Part shown: piece after piece, positions 9,221-17,190 of the stretch | Layout: every line of letters begins with the position of its first letter | Numbering within the stretch: position 1 is the first letter of the stretch | Assembly: GCA_965243835.1 (NCBI GenBank) | Contig: OZ251578.1 | Span: 1,736,001 to 1,800,000 of the forward strand | Direction of reading: 5' to 3' | DNA from: G965202665 sp965243835 | GTDB lineage: Bacteria; Actinomycetota; Acidimicrobiia; Spongiisociales; Spongiisociaceae | DNA length: 64,000 nucleotides | Notes under the pieces: model-generated | Databases searched by the model: none | Seen by the model: the letters and a program-made list of their open reading frames with translations, nothing else | What the model was told of the DNA's origin: nothing | Program-made: the position numbers and the translations under genes

Positions 9221-9641
9221 GGGGGCCGCCGCCCGCCGGCTGACCGGCGCCCTGGCCCTGGCGCTGGCCGGGGTGGTGGCGTGGGGGCTGATAGTCGGGG
9301 AACCGGGGGAGGCGGACCGGGCGGCGGCGCTGGGGGCCCGCATCAGATGTCCGGTGTGCCAGGGGGAGTCCATCGCCGACTCCCCCGCCGGATACGCCCG
9401 GGATATGATGGTTTTCGTGGAAGAGCGGATCGCCGCGGGATGGTCGGACGAGCAGATCCTGGACCATCTGGAACGGCGGTTCGCGGGCATCCGGCTGGAC
9501 CCCCCCTGGGCGGGAAGGACGTTGCTGTTGTGGCTGGCCCCCCTGGCCGCGGCCGGGGCGGGCGCGGCTCTCATCGTCCGCCGCCTGCGCCGCCCGCCGG
9601 AGGAGTCCCCGTCTCCCCCCGCAGGGAACCCCCATGACTGA
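9213..9641 (+). CDS. ccmH: Apocytochrome c thioredox protein CcmH
   Basis: A 142-residue protein with an N-terminal hydrophobic helix, the redox motif RCPVCQ near residue 46 followed by GESIADSPAGYARDMM, and a second membrane helix near residue 110. CcmH reduces the heme-binding cysteines of apocytochrome c before ligation. Its start overlaps the end of ccmF. The end of the gene overlaps an ATGAC sequence that begins the first decayed copy of ccmI, which suggests the original gene order was ccmH immediately followed by ccmI. Confidence 0.93.
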   Translation: MPKGAAARRLTGALALALAGVVAWGLIVGEPGEADRAAALGARIRCPVCQGESIADSPAGYARDMMVFVEERIAAGWSDEQILDHLERRFAGIRLDPPWAGRTLLLWLAPLAAAGAGAALIVRRLRRPPEESPSPPAGNPHD

Positions 9642-11020
9642 CCCCGCCCACTCGGACCGACGCCGGGAAAACCTCATCCGGGCCCACCAAACCGGCGCAA
9701 ACGCCGCCGAAAAGCGACCCGGCCCCCAGGTTGCCAAATCCGTAACGGGACCTCCGTCCGTCCCGCCGGACCCGCACCGGGAAACCCTCATCCGGACCGA
9801 CATCGCCAACACGGCCCGCCGGATAACCGACCGCTGCCAAACGGAACTGGAATCCCTGACCGACGCGTCGCCGCCGCCGGGGAACCACCCGGTCCTTCCC
9901 GCCGCCGGGCCATTATGGAAACTCCGCTCCCGGCGGAACTGTTCGCGTCCGCCGCGACCGGGGCCCGGTCGCCCGCAACGGCAAATCCGCCCGCCCGCTT
10001 TGCGTCGGCCGCAACGACGCCCCGATGGTTAACTCCAATGACTGACCCCGTCCCGCCGACCGCCCTCCCGGACCCGCACCGGGAAAACCTCATCCGGGCC
10101 GAACTCGCCGACATGGCCCGCCAGCTGGAGGCCGGGGAACTGGATGAAGAAACCGCCCGCCGGCTAACCGACCGCTACCGGGCGGAACTGGACACCCTGA
10201 CCGAACCGACGCAACCGCCGATAGAGAAAAGACCCGGCCTTTCCCGCAACCGTGCCATTACGGGAACCTTGCTCCCGGCAAGACTGTTCACTTCCGCCGC
10301 AACCAGGGCCGAGCCGGCCATGGGAGCCGGAAACCGAACCCGTCGCAGGAACACCCTCCACCCCAACTCACACCGCCCGCAACCGGCATCCCCGCCGGAC
10401 CCGCACCGCGCGATCCTCACACGGATCAACATCCCCGACGTAACCTGCCGGCCGGCCGCCGGGAAACTGGACGAAAAAACCGCCCGTCGCATGACCGACC
10501 GCTACCGGAAGGAACCCGACTCCCTGACCGATACGGCGCCGCCGCCAAGGAAACCAGCTGGCCTTTCCCGCAACCGGGACAACATGGAAACCGTGCTCCC
10601 AACCAGACCGTTCATCTCCGGCACCGGAACTTTCCCAACGGTGGGAACCGACAACCGAAGCCGCAACGCAAACACCCTCCACCCCAACTCACACCGCCCG
10701 CAACCGGCATCCCCGCCGGGCCCGCACCGCGCAACCCTCATCCGGGCCGATACCGCCGATGCGTCCCGCTGGCCGACCGCCGGGGAACCCGGACCAAAAA
10801 AAACACCCGCCGCCAAACGGAACTGGACACCCTGACCGATGCGGAGCCCCCGCCGACGGAGAAACGACCCGGCCCCTCCCGCCGCCGGGCCATCGTGGGA
10901 ACCCCGCTCCCGGCGGGGCTGTTCGCGTCCGCCGCGGCCGGGGCTTGGCCTTCCGTCAACGGGAACGCCGCCCGCCAGCCCGACTTGCGCCGCCTGCGAC
11001 GACGGTCCCGGAGGTGAACT
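9634..11020 (+). pseudogene. Tandem array of about five decayed ccmI 5' ends
   Basis: Copies of the first 80-100 codons of ccmI repeat roughly every 300-340 bp. Markers homologous to DPHRETLIRADIADVSRQLEAGELDEETARRLTDRYRAEL (in part) lie near 9650, 9771, 10071, 10399 and 10719; the intact gene has it at 11059. Two copies keep an ATG (9634, 10038). The copy at 10038 is the freshest: its first 55 codons are largely intact before it loses sense in the membrane helix. Compared with the intact gene, changes are mostly G to A and T to C. None retains the TPR domain, so no product is expected. Confidence 0.85.
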
Positions 11021-11023
11021 CCC

Positions 11024-11797
11024 ATGACTGACCCTGTCCCGCCGGCCGTCCCCTCGGACCCGCATCGGGAAACCCTTATCCGGGCCGACATCGCCGATGT
11101 GTCCCGCCAGCTGGAGGCCGGGGAACTGGATGAAGAAACCGCCCGTCGGCTGACCGACCGCTACCGGGCGGAACTCCGCTCCCTGACCGATGCGGCCGCG
11201 GCGCCGCCGCCGGGGAAGCGACCCGGCCTTTCCCGCCGCCGGGCCATCGTGGGAACCTTGCTTTTGGCGGGGCTGTTCGCGTCCGCGGCGGCCGGGGCCT
11301 GGCTGGCAGTGGGAACCGGCGACCGGATCGGGGGGGAGCGGGCGGACCTGTCCCAAGTGACCAACGAACAGATGGAGGCGGTGATCGCCGCCAACCCCGA
11401 CTTGCCGCAAATCGCCGGGATGCGCCTGGCCCTGGCCGACCGCTACTTCGAGGACGGGGATTTCTCCGCGGCCCTCCCCCACTATCTGGGCGCCCTGGAG
11501 GGGGAGCTGGACGCCGCCCGCCGGGCCCGCTCCCTGGCCCGGGTGGGGTGGATGAGCCACCTGTCCGGAGCCCCGGAGGCCGCCCTCCGTTACCTGGAGG
11601 AGGCGCTGGCGACCGACCCCGCTTACGAGGAGGCCCGCCTGTTCCTGGGCCTGGCCCTGCTGGACGGGGAAGACCCGGAGGGGGCGTTGCGGCAACTGGA
11701 ACCGTTGCTGGAGGGCGGGGCTTTGCCCGATGACCTGCGTCCCATGGTGGAGGGGGCGGCCGCTGCGGCCCGCGACCGGTTGGAGGAGGGTCGGTGA
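11024..11797 (+). CDS. CcmI/CycH-like TPR protein of cytochrome c maturation
   Basis: A 257-residue protein with a hydrophilic N-terminal segment (RLTDRYRAEL coiled region), one membrane helix at about residues 78-98 and a C-terminal TPR region (ALADRYFEDGDFSAALPHYLGALE, RSLARVGWMSHLSGAPEAALRYLEEAL, EEARLFLGLALLDGEDPEGALRQLE). This layout fits CcmI, the apocytochrome chaperone that follows ccmH in many clusters. The N-terminal part resembles the short zinc-less CcmI start rather than proteobacterial CcmI, so the family call is moderate. The end overlaps the GTG of the next gene. Confidence 0.75.
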   Translation: MTDPVPPAVPSDPHRETLIRADIADVSRQLEAGELDEETARRLTDRYRAELRSLTDAAAAPPPGKRPGLSRRRAIVGTLLLAGLFASAAAGAWLAVGTGDRIGGERADLSQVTNEQMEAVIAANPDLPQIAGMRLALADRYFEDGDFSAALPHYLGALEGELDAARRARSLARVGWMSHLSGAPEAALRYLEEALATDPAYEEARLFLGLALLDGEDPEGALRQLEPLLEGGALPDDLRPMVEGAAAAARDRLEEGR

Positions 11798-12390
11798 GAC
11801 GCGCCGGATGGGCGGCTTTGGCCGTCGGGCTGGCGGTTTTGGGGGTAGCGGTTGCGGTGTTCGCGGCCCGGTTCGACTTCGGGTCCGAACAGGAACTGTC
11901 TCCGGTGGTGGGGGTGGCAGTCCCCGACCTGACCCTGCCCTCCCTGGACGGGGGAGCGCCGGTCAACCTGCGTTCCGAGACGGCCGCCCACCGGGTGACG
12001 GTGGTTAACTTTTTCGCCTCCTGGTGCCTGCAGTGCCGCAACGAACACCCCGACCTGACCGCGGCGGCTGCGGCCTACGCCGACCGTTCGGTGCGCTTTT
12101 TGGGCGTCGTCTTTCAAGAATCCGGGGAGGCGGCCCGCTCCTGGCTGGACGAAGCGGGCCGGGGGGAGGACACCGTTTACCTGACCGACCCCGGCTCCCG
12201 GGCCGCCATCGAACTGGGAGTGTTCGGAATCCCGGAAACCATTTTTCTGCGGGACGGGATGGTGGCGGGCAAACTGATCGGAGAAACCGACGCCCTCTCC
12301 CTCAGCTCCGCCCTGGAGGAGGTTCTGGCCGGCTCCTCCGTTGCGCCCCGGCAGGTGGGCGAGTTCCGCCAAAGCCCCGACGACCGGTAG
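11794..12390 (+). CDS. CcmG/TlpA-like thioredoxin (membrane anchored)
   Basis: A 198-residue thioredoxin-fold protein with an N-terminal signal anchor (residues 5-25) and the redox motif FFASWCLQCRNEHPDL at about residue 75. The cis-proline motif is in FGIPETIFLRDG. It presumably keeps CcmH or apocytochrome thiols reduced outside the membrane. Starts at GTG overlapping the end of the ccmI-like gene. Unlike the two convergent downstream paralogues it has two ordinary cysteine codons, which gives a useful internal reference for the UGA-containing genes. Confidence 0.9.
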   Translation: MRRAGWAALAVGLAVLGVAVAVFAARFDFGSEQELSPVVGVAVPDLTLPSLDGGAPVNLRSETAAHRVTVVNFFASWCLQCRNEHPDLTAAAAAYADRSVRFLGVVFQESGEAARSWLDEAGRGEDTVYLTDPGSRAAIELGVFGIPETIFLRDGMVAGKLIGETDALSLSSALEEVLAGSSVAPRQVGEFRQSPDDR

Positions 12391-12394
12391 CCGG

Positions 12395-13645
12395 TCAGGT
12401 ACCGACCGCCTCGTCCAACTCGGCTCGCAAATCGGCCATCGGGGCCGCCCCCACCCACTTTCTGACCAGCACGCCTTGGCTTACCAGGGCCATGTTCGGC
12501 TGGTAGCCGAAGCCGAACGCCCCGAAAATACTCTGGTCCTCGTCAAGCCCCCACCGCACCGCCCCGCTGGGCAACAGGTCGCTGGCCCGGGAGGCGGTGG
12601 CGTCATAGGAGGCTTTCCAGGCCACCGCGATCACATCCACCCGTCCCCGGTATTCCACCGCCAGGCGGTCCACAGCGGGCAACTCCCGCTGACAGGTCGG
12701 TCACCACTCCGCCCAGAACACGTACAAGATAGGCCGGGAGGCGGAGGCGGACCGGAAGGTGCTCCCGTCGTTCAGCGCCAACACCACCGTCGGGGCGGCC
12801 GGGCCCTCCGGCGCGGGCCTGGTGGTGGTAGTGGTGGGAGGGATGGTGGTGGTGGTCGTGGTCGTAGTAGTAGTCGTTGTAGTCGTAGGCGGAGGGGGAG
12901 GCGGCGGCGAGATTCGCCTGGGAGAAGTAGTCGTCGTCGTGACCCTCCTCGGAGGAGCGGTAGTCGTCGTCGTGACCCTCCTCGGAGGAGAAGTAGTCGT
13001 CGTGGGAGCAATGGTCGTTACGGGGGCGACGGTGGTCGTGGTGCGAGGGATGGTGGTGGTCGTGGTGGTGGTGGTCGTGGTGGTGGTAGTCGGGGCGGTA
13101 GTCGTGGGGGCGATCGTCTCCGCGGGAGCGGTGGTGGTAGTCGGGGCGGTCGTGGTCGTAACAGGGGCGGTGGTGGTCGGGGCGGTGGTGGTCGGGGCGG
13201 TGGTGGTCGGGGCGGTAACAGGGGCGGTGGTGGTCGTGGTAGTGGTAGTCGGGGCGGTAGTGGTCAGGGCAATGGTGGTAGCGGGGGCGTCGGCAACGGC
13301 GGGTTCGGTGGTTGCGGCCACCGAATCGGCGGTGGTCGGGACGGTAGTAGTCGGGGCGGTGGCGGCAACCGGATCGGAGGCAGCGTCCGCAGTTGCAACG
13401 GGATCGGTGGTAACGGCGGCGTCGGGGGCCTCGGCGTCGTCTAGGACATCCGGGGCGGGGGCGGTGGTCTCAAGTTCGGCAACGGCCGGCGCCTCCCCGT
13501 CCGCGACCGGCGCCGCGGTGGTCGTTGCCGCCGGGGGATCGGGGGCGGTCGTCCCGGACCCGGAATCTCCGGAACCGCACGCGAGGGCGGTAATCACCAG
13601 GACCGCCAAGGCCGCCGCTGTCGTCCACGGTCCGGATTTGCTCAT
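12395..13645 (-). CDS. Candidate selenoprotein: thioredoxin-fold lipoprotein with Thr-rich linker (in-frame UGA as Sec315)
   Basis: Read through one UGA (bases 12701-12703), this is a 416-residue protein. Residues 1-23 form a lipoprotein signal ending ITALAC. A Thr/Ala/Pro linker of about 170 residues follows, then a TlpA-type thioredoxin domain from about 277. The UGA falls in YVFWAEW-U-PTCQRELPAV, exactly where the first cysteine of a CxxC motif belongs. The domain continues uninterrupted with VDVIAVAWK, a cis-Pro motif GYQPNMALV and a normal C-terminus. A 7-bp SECIS-like hairpin follows the UGA. Its ATG overlaps the stop of the upstream paralogue. If UGA were a stop, the product would lack the whole active site. 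No sel genes are in the window. Confidence 0.85.
12673..12703 (-). promoter_or_regulatory. Bacterial SECIS-like hairpin after the UGA of the longer lipoprotein gene
   Basis: After UGA and 9 nt comes CAGCGGG-AGUUG-CCCGCUG: a perfect 7-bp stem with a 5-nt loop whose second base is G followed by U. The loop starts 17 nt after the UGA. Bacterial SECIS elements bound by SelB sit directly downstream of the UGA inside the coding region with a short apical loop containing an early G, so position, stem and loop all fit. Confidence 0.75.
12836..13365 (-). repeat. Low-complexity Thr/Ala/Pro-coding tract
   Basis: About 175 codons made mainly of ACC/ACG/ACT threonine with alanine, proline and valine, including runs of seven to twelve threonines. 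It forms an extended linker between the lipid anchor and the thioredoxin domain. The opposite strand reads as Gly-rich or Val-rich open frames, which are shadows. The tract is prone to slippage, so its length may vary between strains. Confidence 0.8.
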
Positions 13646-14184
13646 AGCCGCACCGCCTCGTCCAGCAAGGAACGTATCTCGGAAACGGGGAACTCCCCCC
13701 GCCAGCGTCCGATCTCCACCCCTTCGTCCACCAGGACCGACACCGGCTGATAACCCACTTCAAAGGCGGCGAACACGCTTTCGTCCTCGTCCAGCGTCCA
13801 CCGCACCGTTCCGCTCGGCAACAAACGTTGCGCGGCGGAGGCGGTTTCCGCAAGAGACGCCTTCCATGCCACCGCCATCACATCCACCCGGCCCTCGTAC
13901 TCCGCGGCCAAGCCGTCCACAGCGGGCAACTCCCGCTGACAGGTCGGTCACCACTCCGCCCAGAACACGTACAAGGCGGGCCGCACCGCCTCCGCCGAGA
14001 CGAATGTGGAACCATCGTCCAACTGCAGGGTGACCGCGGGGGCCGCCGGACCCGGCGCGGGGGCGGCCGGCGGGAGCGTGGTTTCCGCAACCGGGGCCGC
14101 GGTCGGCTCGGCCTCCCCGGACCCGCACGCAACCGCCAGCGCCGTCAATACGGCCAACGCGGCCCACCCGCTCCAACGTTTCAT
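13642..14184 (-). CDS. Candidate selenoprotein: short thioredoxin-fold lipoprotein (in-frame UGA as Sec79)
   Basis: Read through the UGA at 13948-13950 this is 180 residues: lipoprotein signal ending LAVAC at residue 20, a short Ala/Pro linker, then a thioredoxin domain. The motif is LYVFWAEW-U-PTCQRELPAV, the same as in the downstream paralogue. It continues with VDVMAVAWK, a DEDESVFAAFEVGYQPVSVLV cis-Pro region (shown in part) and a complete C-terminus. The gene is first in a two-gene unit; its UGA stop overlaps the ATG of the longer paralogue. A TAGTAT box (14191-14196) lies 6 nt before the ATG, indicating a leaderless start. It is convergent with the ccm cluster and divergent from the coiled-coil array. 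Confidence 0.87.
13920..13950 (-). promoter_or_regulatory. Bacterial SECIS-like hairpin after the UGA of the shorter lipoprotein gene
   Basis: The same 19-nt hairpin at the same distance from UGA as in the paralogue. The two genes are identical for 61 nt across this site (12668-12728 and 13915-13975), wobble positions included, whereas the adjacent thioredoxin-coding sequence on both sides has diverged. That is expected if RNA structure as well as protein is under selection, though local gene conversion would look similar. Confidence 0.75.
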
Positions 14185-14357
14185 AGGCGCATACTAGCCC
14201 CGCCGCGTTCGCAACAAGGGGCAACGCGGAATTCTTTCCCGGCGCGGGTCTCCGGGGCGCGTCGGGAAAACGGCGTCTGACCAGGAGATTTGCGCTTACC
14301 GGGCGGTGTTTTAAACAAGGGGGTTGTTGTTTAGAGTTTTTTGTCGTATATTAAGTG

Positions 14358-14391
14358 TATAATGAAAAACAGCGCGACCCAAATGTCGCGC
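14358..14391 (+). promoter_or_regulatory. Promoter -10 and leader hairpin of coiled-coil gene copy 1
   Basis: TATAAT at 14358-14363 follows a T-rich tract (TTTTTTGTCGTATATTAAG). A perfect inverted repeat GCGCGAC-CCAAAT-GTCGCGC lies at 14372-14391 in the leader, then AGAAAGGG as ribosome binding site before the ATG at 14425. The block recurs before copies 2 (TATAAT 15160), 3 (CATAAT 15774), 4 (16570) and 5 (17346); the hairpin is kept with loop changes, except that copy 4 has one stem mismatch. Confidence 0.65.
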
Positions 14392-14424
14392 CGCGTCACA
14401 CAGAAAGGGTAAGGTTAAGGGACC

Positions 14425-14847
14425 ATGGAAGCATTCTACGCCAGCATGTCGGGCGTCATGGCCATCTTCGGCGGCCTGACGTTCTTCTTCCTCATTCTCC
14501 GCAAAGACCTCCAGAAGGCGGAGGACGACCGCCTCCGGATCAAAACCGAACTGGAAGGCGAAATCAAGGAGGGCCTCCAGAAAGCGGAGACCGACCGCCT
14601 CCGGATCAAAACCGAACTGGAAGGCGACCTCCTCCGTCTGGAGGGCCGGGTCATCCGGGTGGAGGACCGGGTCATTGTCGTTGACGACCGCGTGCGGGAA
14701 GTGGAAGGGGACATGAAGGTAGTCAAGCACCAGTTGCGAATCACGGAAGGACCTCCCGCCGATCCCGAACCAACCCAAACCCGCCCCGCCCGGAACGAAC
14801 CCGGCCCGCGCGGAGCCCCGGTCGCCCCGGTCCCGTCCAAAAAATAA
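14425..14847 (+). CDS. Small membrane-anchored coiled-coil protein, array copy 1
   Basis: A 140-residue protein with a short N-terminal segment MEAFYAS, one hydrophobic helix (GVMAIFGGLTFFFLILR) and a long charged coiled coil made of related heptads (RLRIKTELEG twice, RVIRVEDRVIVVDDRVREVEGDMKVV in part), then a Pro-rich hydrophilic tail ending in Lys-Lys. Unknown function. It differs from copy 2 by an extra 22-residue coiled-coil segment. Likely an oligomeric membrane protein with a cytoplasmic rod; topology is inferred only from the positive charges after the helix. Confidence 0.75.
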   Translation: MEAFYASMSGVMAIFGGLTFFFLILRKDLQKAEDDRLRIKTELEGEIKEGLQKAETDRLRIKTELEGDLLRLEGRVIRVEDRVIVVDDRVREVEGDMKVVKHQLRITEGPPADPEPTQTRPARNEPGPRGAPVAPVPSKK

Positions 14848-14879
14848 CCCGCCGCGCCGCGCTAACGACGCGAGGGCCG

Positions 14880-15015
14880 GCGGGAACGCGGTTTCCCCCC
14901 ACCGGGGGCCGCGGTCAGCTCAACCCCCCCGGACCCGCAAGGGGCAACCAGGCAACATCAAGCCGGCCAACGCGGCCCACCCGCTCCAACGTTCCAAAGA
15001 CGCATGCCGGCCCGC
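14880..15015 (-). pseudogene. Decayed 5' end of the selenoprotein lipoprotein gene (unit 2)
   Basis: Similar to the signal-peptide region of the gene at 13642-14184 (GGGAGCGTGGTTTCCGC-like start through CGCTCCAACGTT), but the start codon and frame are lost. Differences are enriched in G to A on the + strand. Confidence 0.7.
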
Positions 15016-15226
15016 CGCGTTCGTTGCCAATGGCAAATTCTTTCCCGGCGCGGGTCCCCGGGCGCACCGGAAACGGCGTCTGACCAGGGGATTTCGCTTA
15101 CCGGCGGTTGTTTTAAACAAGGGGGTTGTTGTTTAGCATTTTTTGTCGTATATTAAGTGTATAATGAAAAACAGCGCGACCCGAATGTCGCGTAGCGTCA
15201 CACAGAAAGGGTAAGGTTAAGGGACC

Positions 15227-15583
15227 ATGGAAGCATTCTACGCCAGCATGTCGGGCGTCATGGCCATCTTCGGCGGCCTGACGTTCTTCTTCCTCATTCT
15301 CCGCAAAGACCTCCAGAAGGCGGAGGACGACCGCCTCCGGATCAAAACCGAACTGGAAGGCGACCTACTCCGTCTGGAGGGCCGGGTCATCCGGGTGGAG
15401 GACCGGGTCATTGTCGTTGACGACCGCGTGCGGGAAGTGGAAGGGGACATGAAGGTAGTCAAACACCATCTGCGAATCACGGAAGGACCTCCCGCCGATC
15501 CCGAACCAACCCAAACCCGCCCCGCCCGGAACGAACCCGGCCCGCGCGGAGCCCCAGTCGCCCCGGTCCCGTCCAAAACGTGA
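15227..15583 (+). CDS. Small membrane-anchored coiled-coil protein, array copy 2
   Basis: A 118-residue near-identical copy of the gene at 14425 lacking one 22-residue coiled-coil segment. N-terminal helix, heptads and Pro-rich tail are conserved. Its promoter block with TATAAT at 15160 and hairpin at 15175-15192 is intact and the ribosome binding site AGAAAGGG is kept, so it is probably expressed. The high identity points to a recent duplication. Confidence 0.72.
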   Translation: MEAFYASMSGVMAIFGGLTFFFLILRKDLQKAEDDRLRIKTELEGDLLRLEGRVIRVEDRVIVVDDRVREVEGDMKVVKHHLRITEGPPADPEPTQTRPARNEPGPRGAPVAPVPSKT

Positions 15584-15644
15584 CCCGCCGCGCCGCGCTA
15601 ACGATGCGAGGGCGCAACCATCGTCCAACCCTGACCGCGCGGGG

Positions 15645-15735
15645 GCGGCGGGAGGGGGCTTTCACCCACCGGGGCCGCGAGCGGCTCAACCCCCAGGCCC
15701 GCAAGCAAGAGCCGCAACATAAGCCAAAACCAGGG
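15645..15735 (-). pseudogene. Decayed 5' end of the selenoprotein lipoprotein gene (unit 3)
   Basis: Short remnant matching the linker and signal-peptide region; the remainder and the A/T-rich promoter tract are deleted. Confidence 0.5.
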
Positions 15736-15840
15736 AATTTTGTTTGCCGCGCCAGCGTCTAAACGAGAGGGTGCATAATGAAAACGGCGCGACCCAAATG
15801 TCGCGTAGCGTCACACAGAAAGGGGTAAGGGTAAGGGACC

Positions 15841-16215
15841 ATGGAAGCGTTCTACGCCAGCGTGTCGGGCGTCATAACCGCCTTCGGCAGCTTGATATTC
15901 TTCTTCATCCTCCTCCGCAAAGACATCCTCCGAGTGGAGGACCGGGTCATCCGGGTGGAGGACCGGGTCATCCGGGTGGAGGACCGGGTCATCCGGGTGG
16001 AGGACCGGGTCATCCGGGTGGAGGACCGGGTCATCCGGGTGGAGGACCGGGTCATCCGGATGGACGACCGCTTGCGGGACGTGGAAGGGGACATGAAAGT
16101 AGTCAAATACCAGTTGCAGATAAACGAAGGGCCTCCCGCCGATTCCGAGCCAACCCGGACCCCCGCCCGGAACGAACCCGGCCAACGCGGGGCCCCGGTC
16201 CCGTCCAAAAAATAA
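15841..16215 (+). CDS. Small membrane-anchored coiled-coil protein, array copy 3, with six perfect heptad repeats
   Basis: A 124-residue paralogue with the same N-terminal helix (GVITAFGSLIFFFILLR). Its rod contains six identical 21-bp units at 15934-16059, each coding VEDRVIR, giving a pure heptad coiled coil. The promoter is shorter than in the other copies (CATAAT at 15774, T-tract lost). A ribosome binding site precedes the ATG. The perfect nucleotide repeats indicate recent slippage expansion and probable length variation. Confidence 0.7.
   Translation: MEAFYASVSGVITAFGSLIFFFILLRKDILRVEDRVIRVEDRVIRVEDRVIRVEDRVIRVEDRVIRVEDRVIRMDDRLRDVEGDMKVVKYQLQINEGPPADSEPTRTPARNEPGQRGAPVPSKK
15934..16059 (+). 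repeat. Six perfect in-frame 21-bp repeats
   Basis: Units of 21 bp starting GTGGAGGACC are identical six times and keep frame. Each adds one heptad, so changes in number alter only rod length. Confidence 0.95.
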
Positions 16216-16274
16216 CCCGCCGCGCCGCGCTAACGATGCGAGGGCACAACCATCGTCCAACCCCTGGCCACGCG

Positions 16275-16415
16275 GAGGTCGGCGGGAGCGCGGTCTACCC
16301 CACCGGGGGCCGCGGTCGGCTCAACTCGCCCGGACCCGCGAGCGGCAACCAGGCAACATCAAGCCGGTCAACGCGACCCACCGGCTCCAACGTTCCAAAG
16401 GCGCATGCCAACCCA
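16275..16415 (-). pseudogene. Decayed 5' end of the selenoprotein lipoprotein gene (unit 4)
   Basis: Matches the signal-peptide and linker region, including the CGCTCCAACGTT-like segment next to the former start, without a usable start or frame. Confidence 0.65.
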
Positions 16416-16635
16416 CCGCGTTCGCAACCGGGGCGACGTAAAAACTCTTACCCGGGCCGGGTTCCCGGATCGGCCGGAAAACAGCGTCTGACCAAGGGGA
16501 TTTGCGCTTACCGGGCCGTGTCTAAAACAAGGGGGTTATTATTTAGCGTTTTTTGTCATATATTAAGTGTATAATAAAAAACAGCACGACCCAAATGTCG
16601 CGCCGCGTCACACAGAAAGGGTAAGGTTAGTAGCC

Positions 16636-17040
16636 ATGGAAGCGTTCTACGCCAGCGTATCGGGCGTCATAACCGCCTTCGGCGGATTGATATTCTTCTT
16701 CGTCCTTCTCCGCAAGGACATCCTCCGAGTGGAAGACCGGGTCATCCGGCTGGACGACCGCGTGCGGGAAGTGGAAGGGGGCATGAAGGAAGTGGAAGGG
16801 GATATGAAGGTAGTCAAGCACCAAGTGCGGATCATGGAAGGGGACATGAAGGTAGTCAAGCACCATCTGCGGATCACGGATGGGCCTCCCGCCGATCCTG
16901 AGCCAACCCAGCCCCGCCCCGCCCGGAACGAACCCGGTCCGCGCGGGCCCCATAGCCCTGGTCCCGTCCAAAAAGCAACCCGCCGCCCTGAACTTACGGC
17001 GCGAGAGAGTACACCGCGACCAAAATATCGCGCGCCCTAA
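16636..17040 (+). CDS. Small membrane-anchored coiled-coil protein, array copy 4
   Basis: A 134-residue paralogue. After the N-terminal helix (GVITAFGGLIFFFVLLR) the rod repeats VEGDMKVVKH-type segments three times. The start at 16636 is chosen because MEAFYAS aligns with the other copies and follows AGAAAGGGTAAGG. The C-terminal tail diverges into a Pro/Arg-rich stretch. The leader hairpin has one mismatch (GCACGAC). Confidence 0.68.
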   Translation: MEAFYASVSGVITAFGGLIFFFVLLRKDILRVEDRVIRLDDRVREVEGGMKEVEGDMKVVKHQVRIMEGDMKVVKHHLRITDGPPADPEPTQPRPARNEPGPRGPHSPGPVQKATRRPELTARESTPRPKYRAP

Positions 17041-17094
17041 CGCAGAAAGGGTAACGTTCCCCTTGGTCAGGAGGAAAACGGCCGCTTTCCCGCT

Positions 17095-17190
17095 TACCGT
17101 CGCTGGCGGGAGCGCGGTTTCCCCGACCGGTGCCGCGGTCCGCTCGGCCCGGCCCGTCCGCTCCGACGTTCCAAAGGCGCATACCAGGCC
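17095..17190 (-). pseudogene. Decayed 5' end of the selenoprotein lipoprotein gene (unit 5)
   Basis: Matches the linker and signal-peptide region of the gene at 13642-14184; no start codon in frame. Confidence 0.6.

Noticed and set aside
12341..14033. Gly-rich and Val-rich open frames on the + strand opposite the lipoprotein genes
   Set aside because: They are complements of the Thr-rich linker codons; no domain, no ribosome binding site, and the minus-strand reading has lipobox and thioredoxin motifs.
12395..14184. Interpreting the two UGA-interrupted genes as pseudogenes or UGA as tryptophan
   Set aside because: Both copies have the UGA at the identical catalytic codon with otherwise intact frames. 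UGA ends many other genes here, so the code is standard, and Trp at a redox cysteine site would make no sense.
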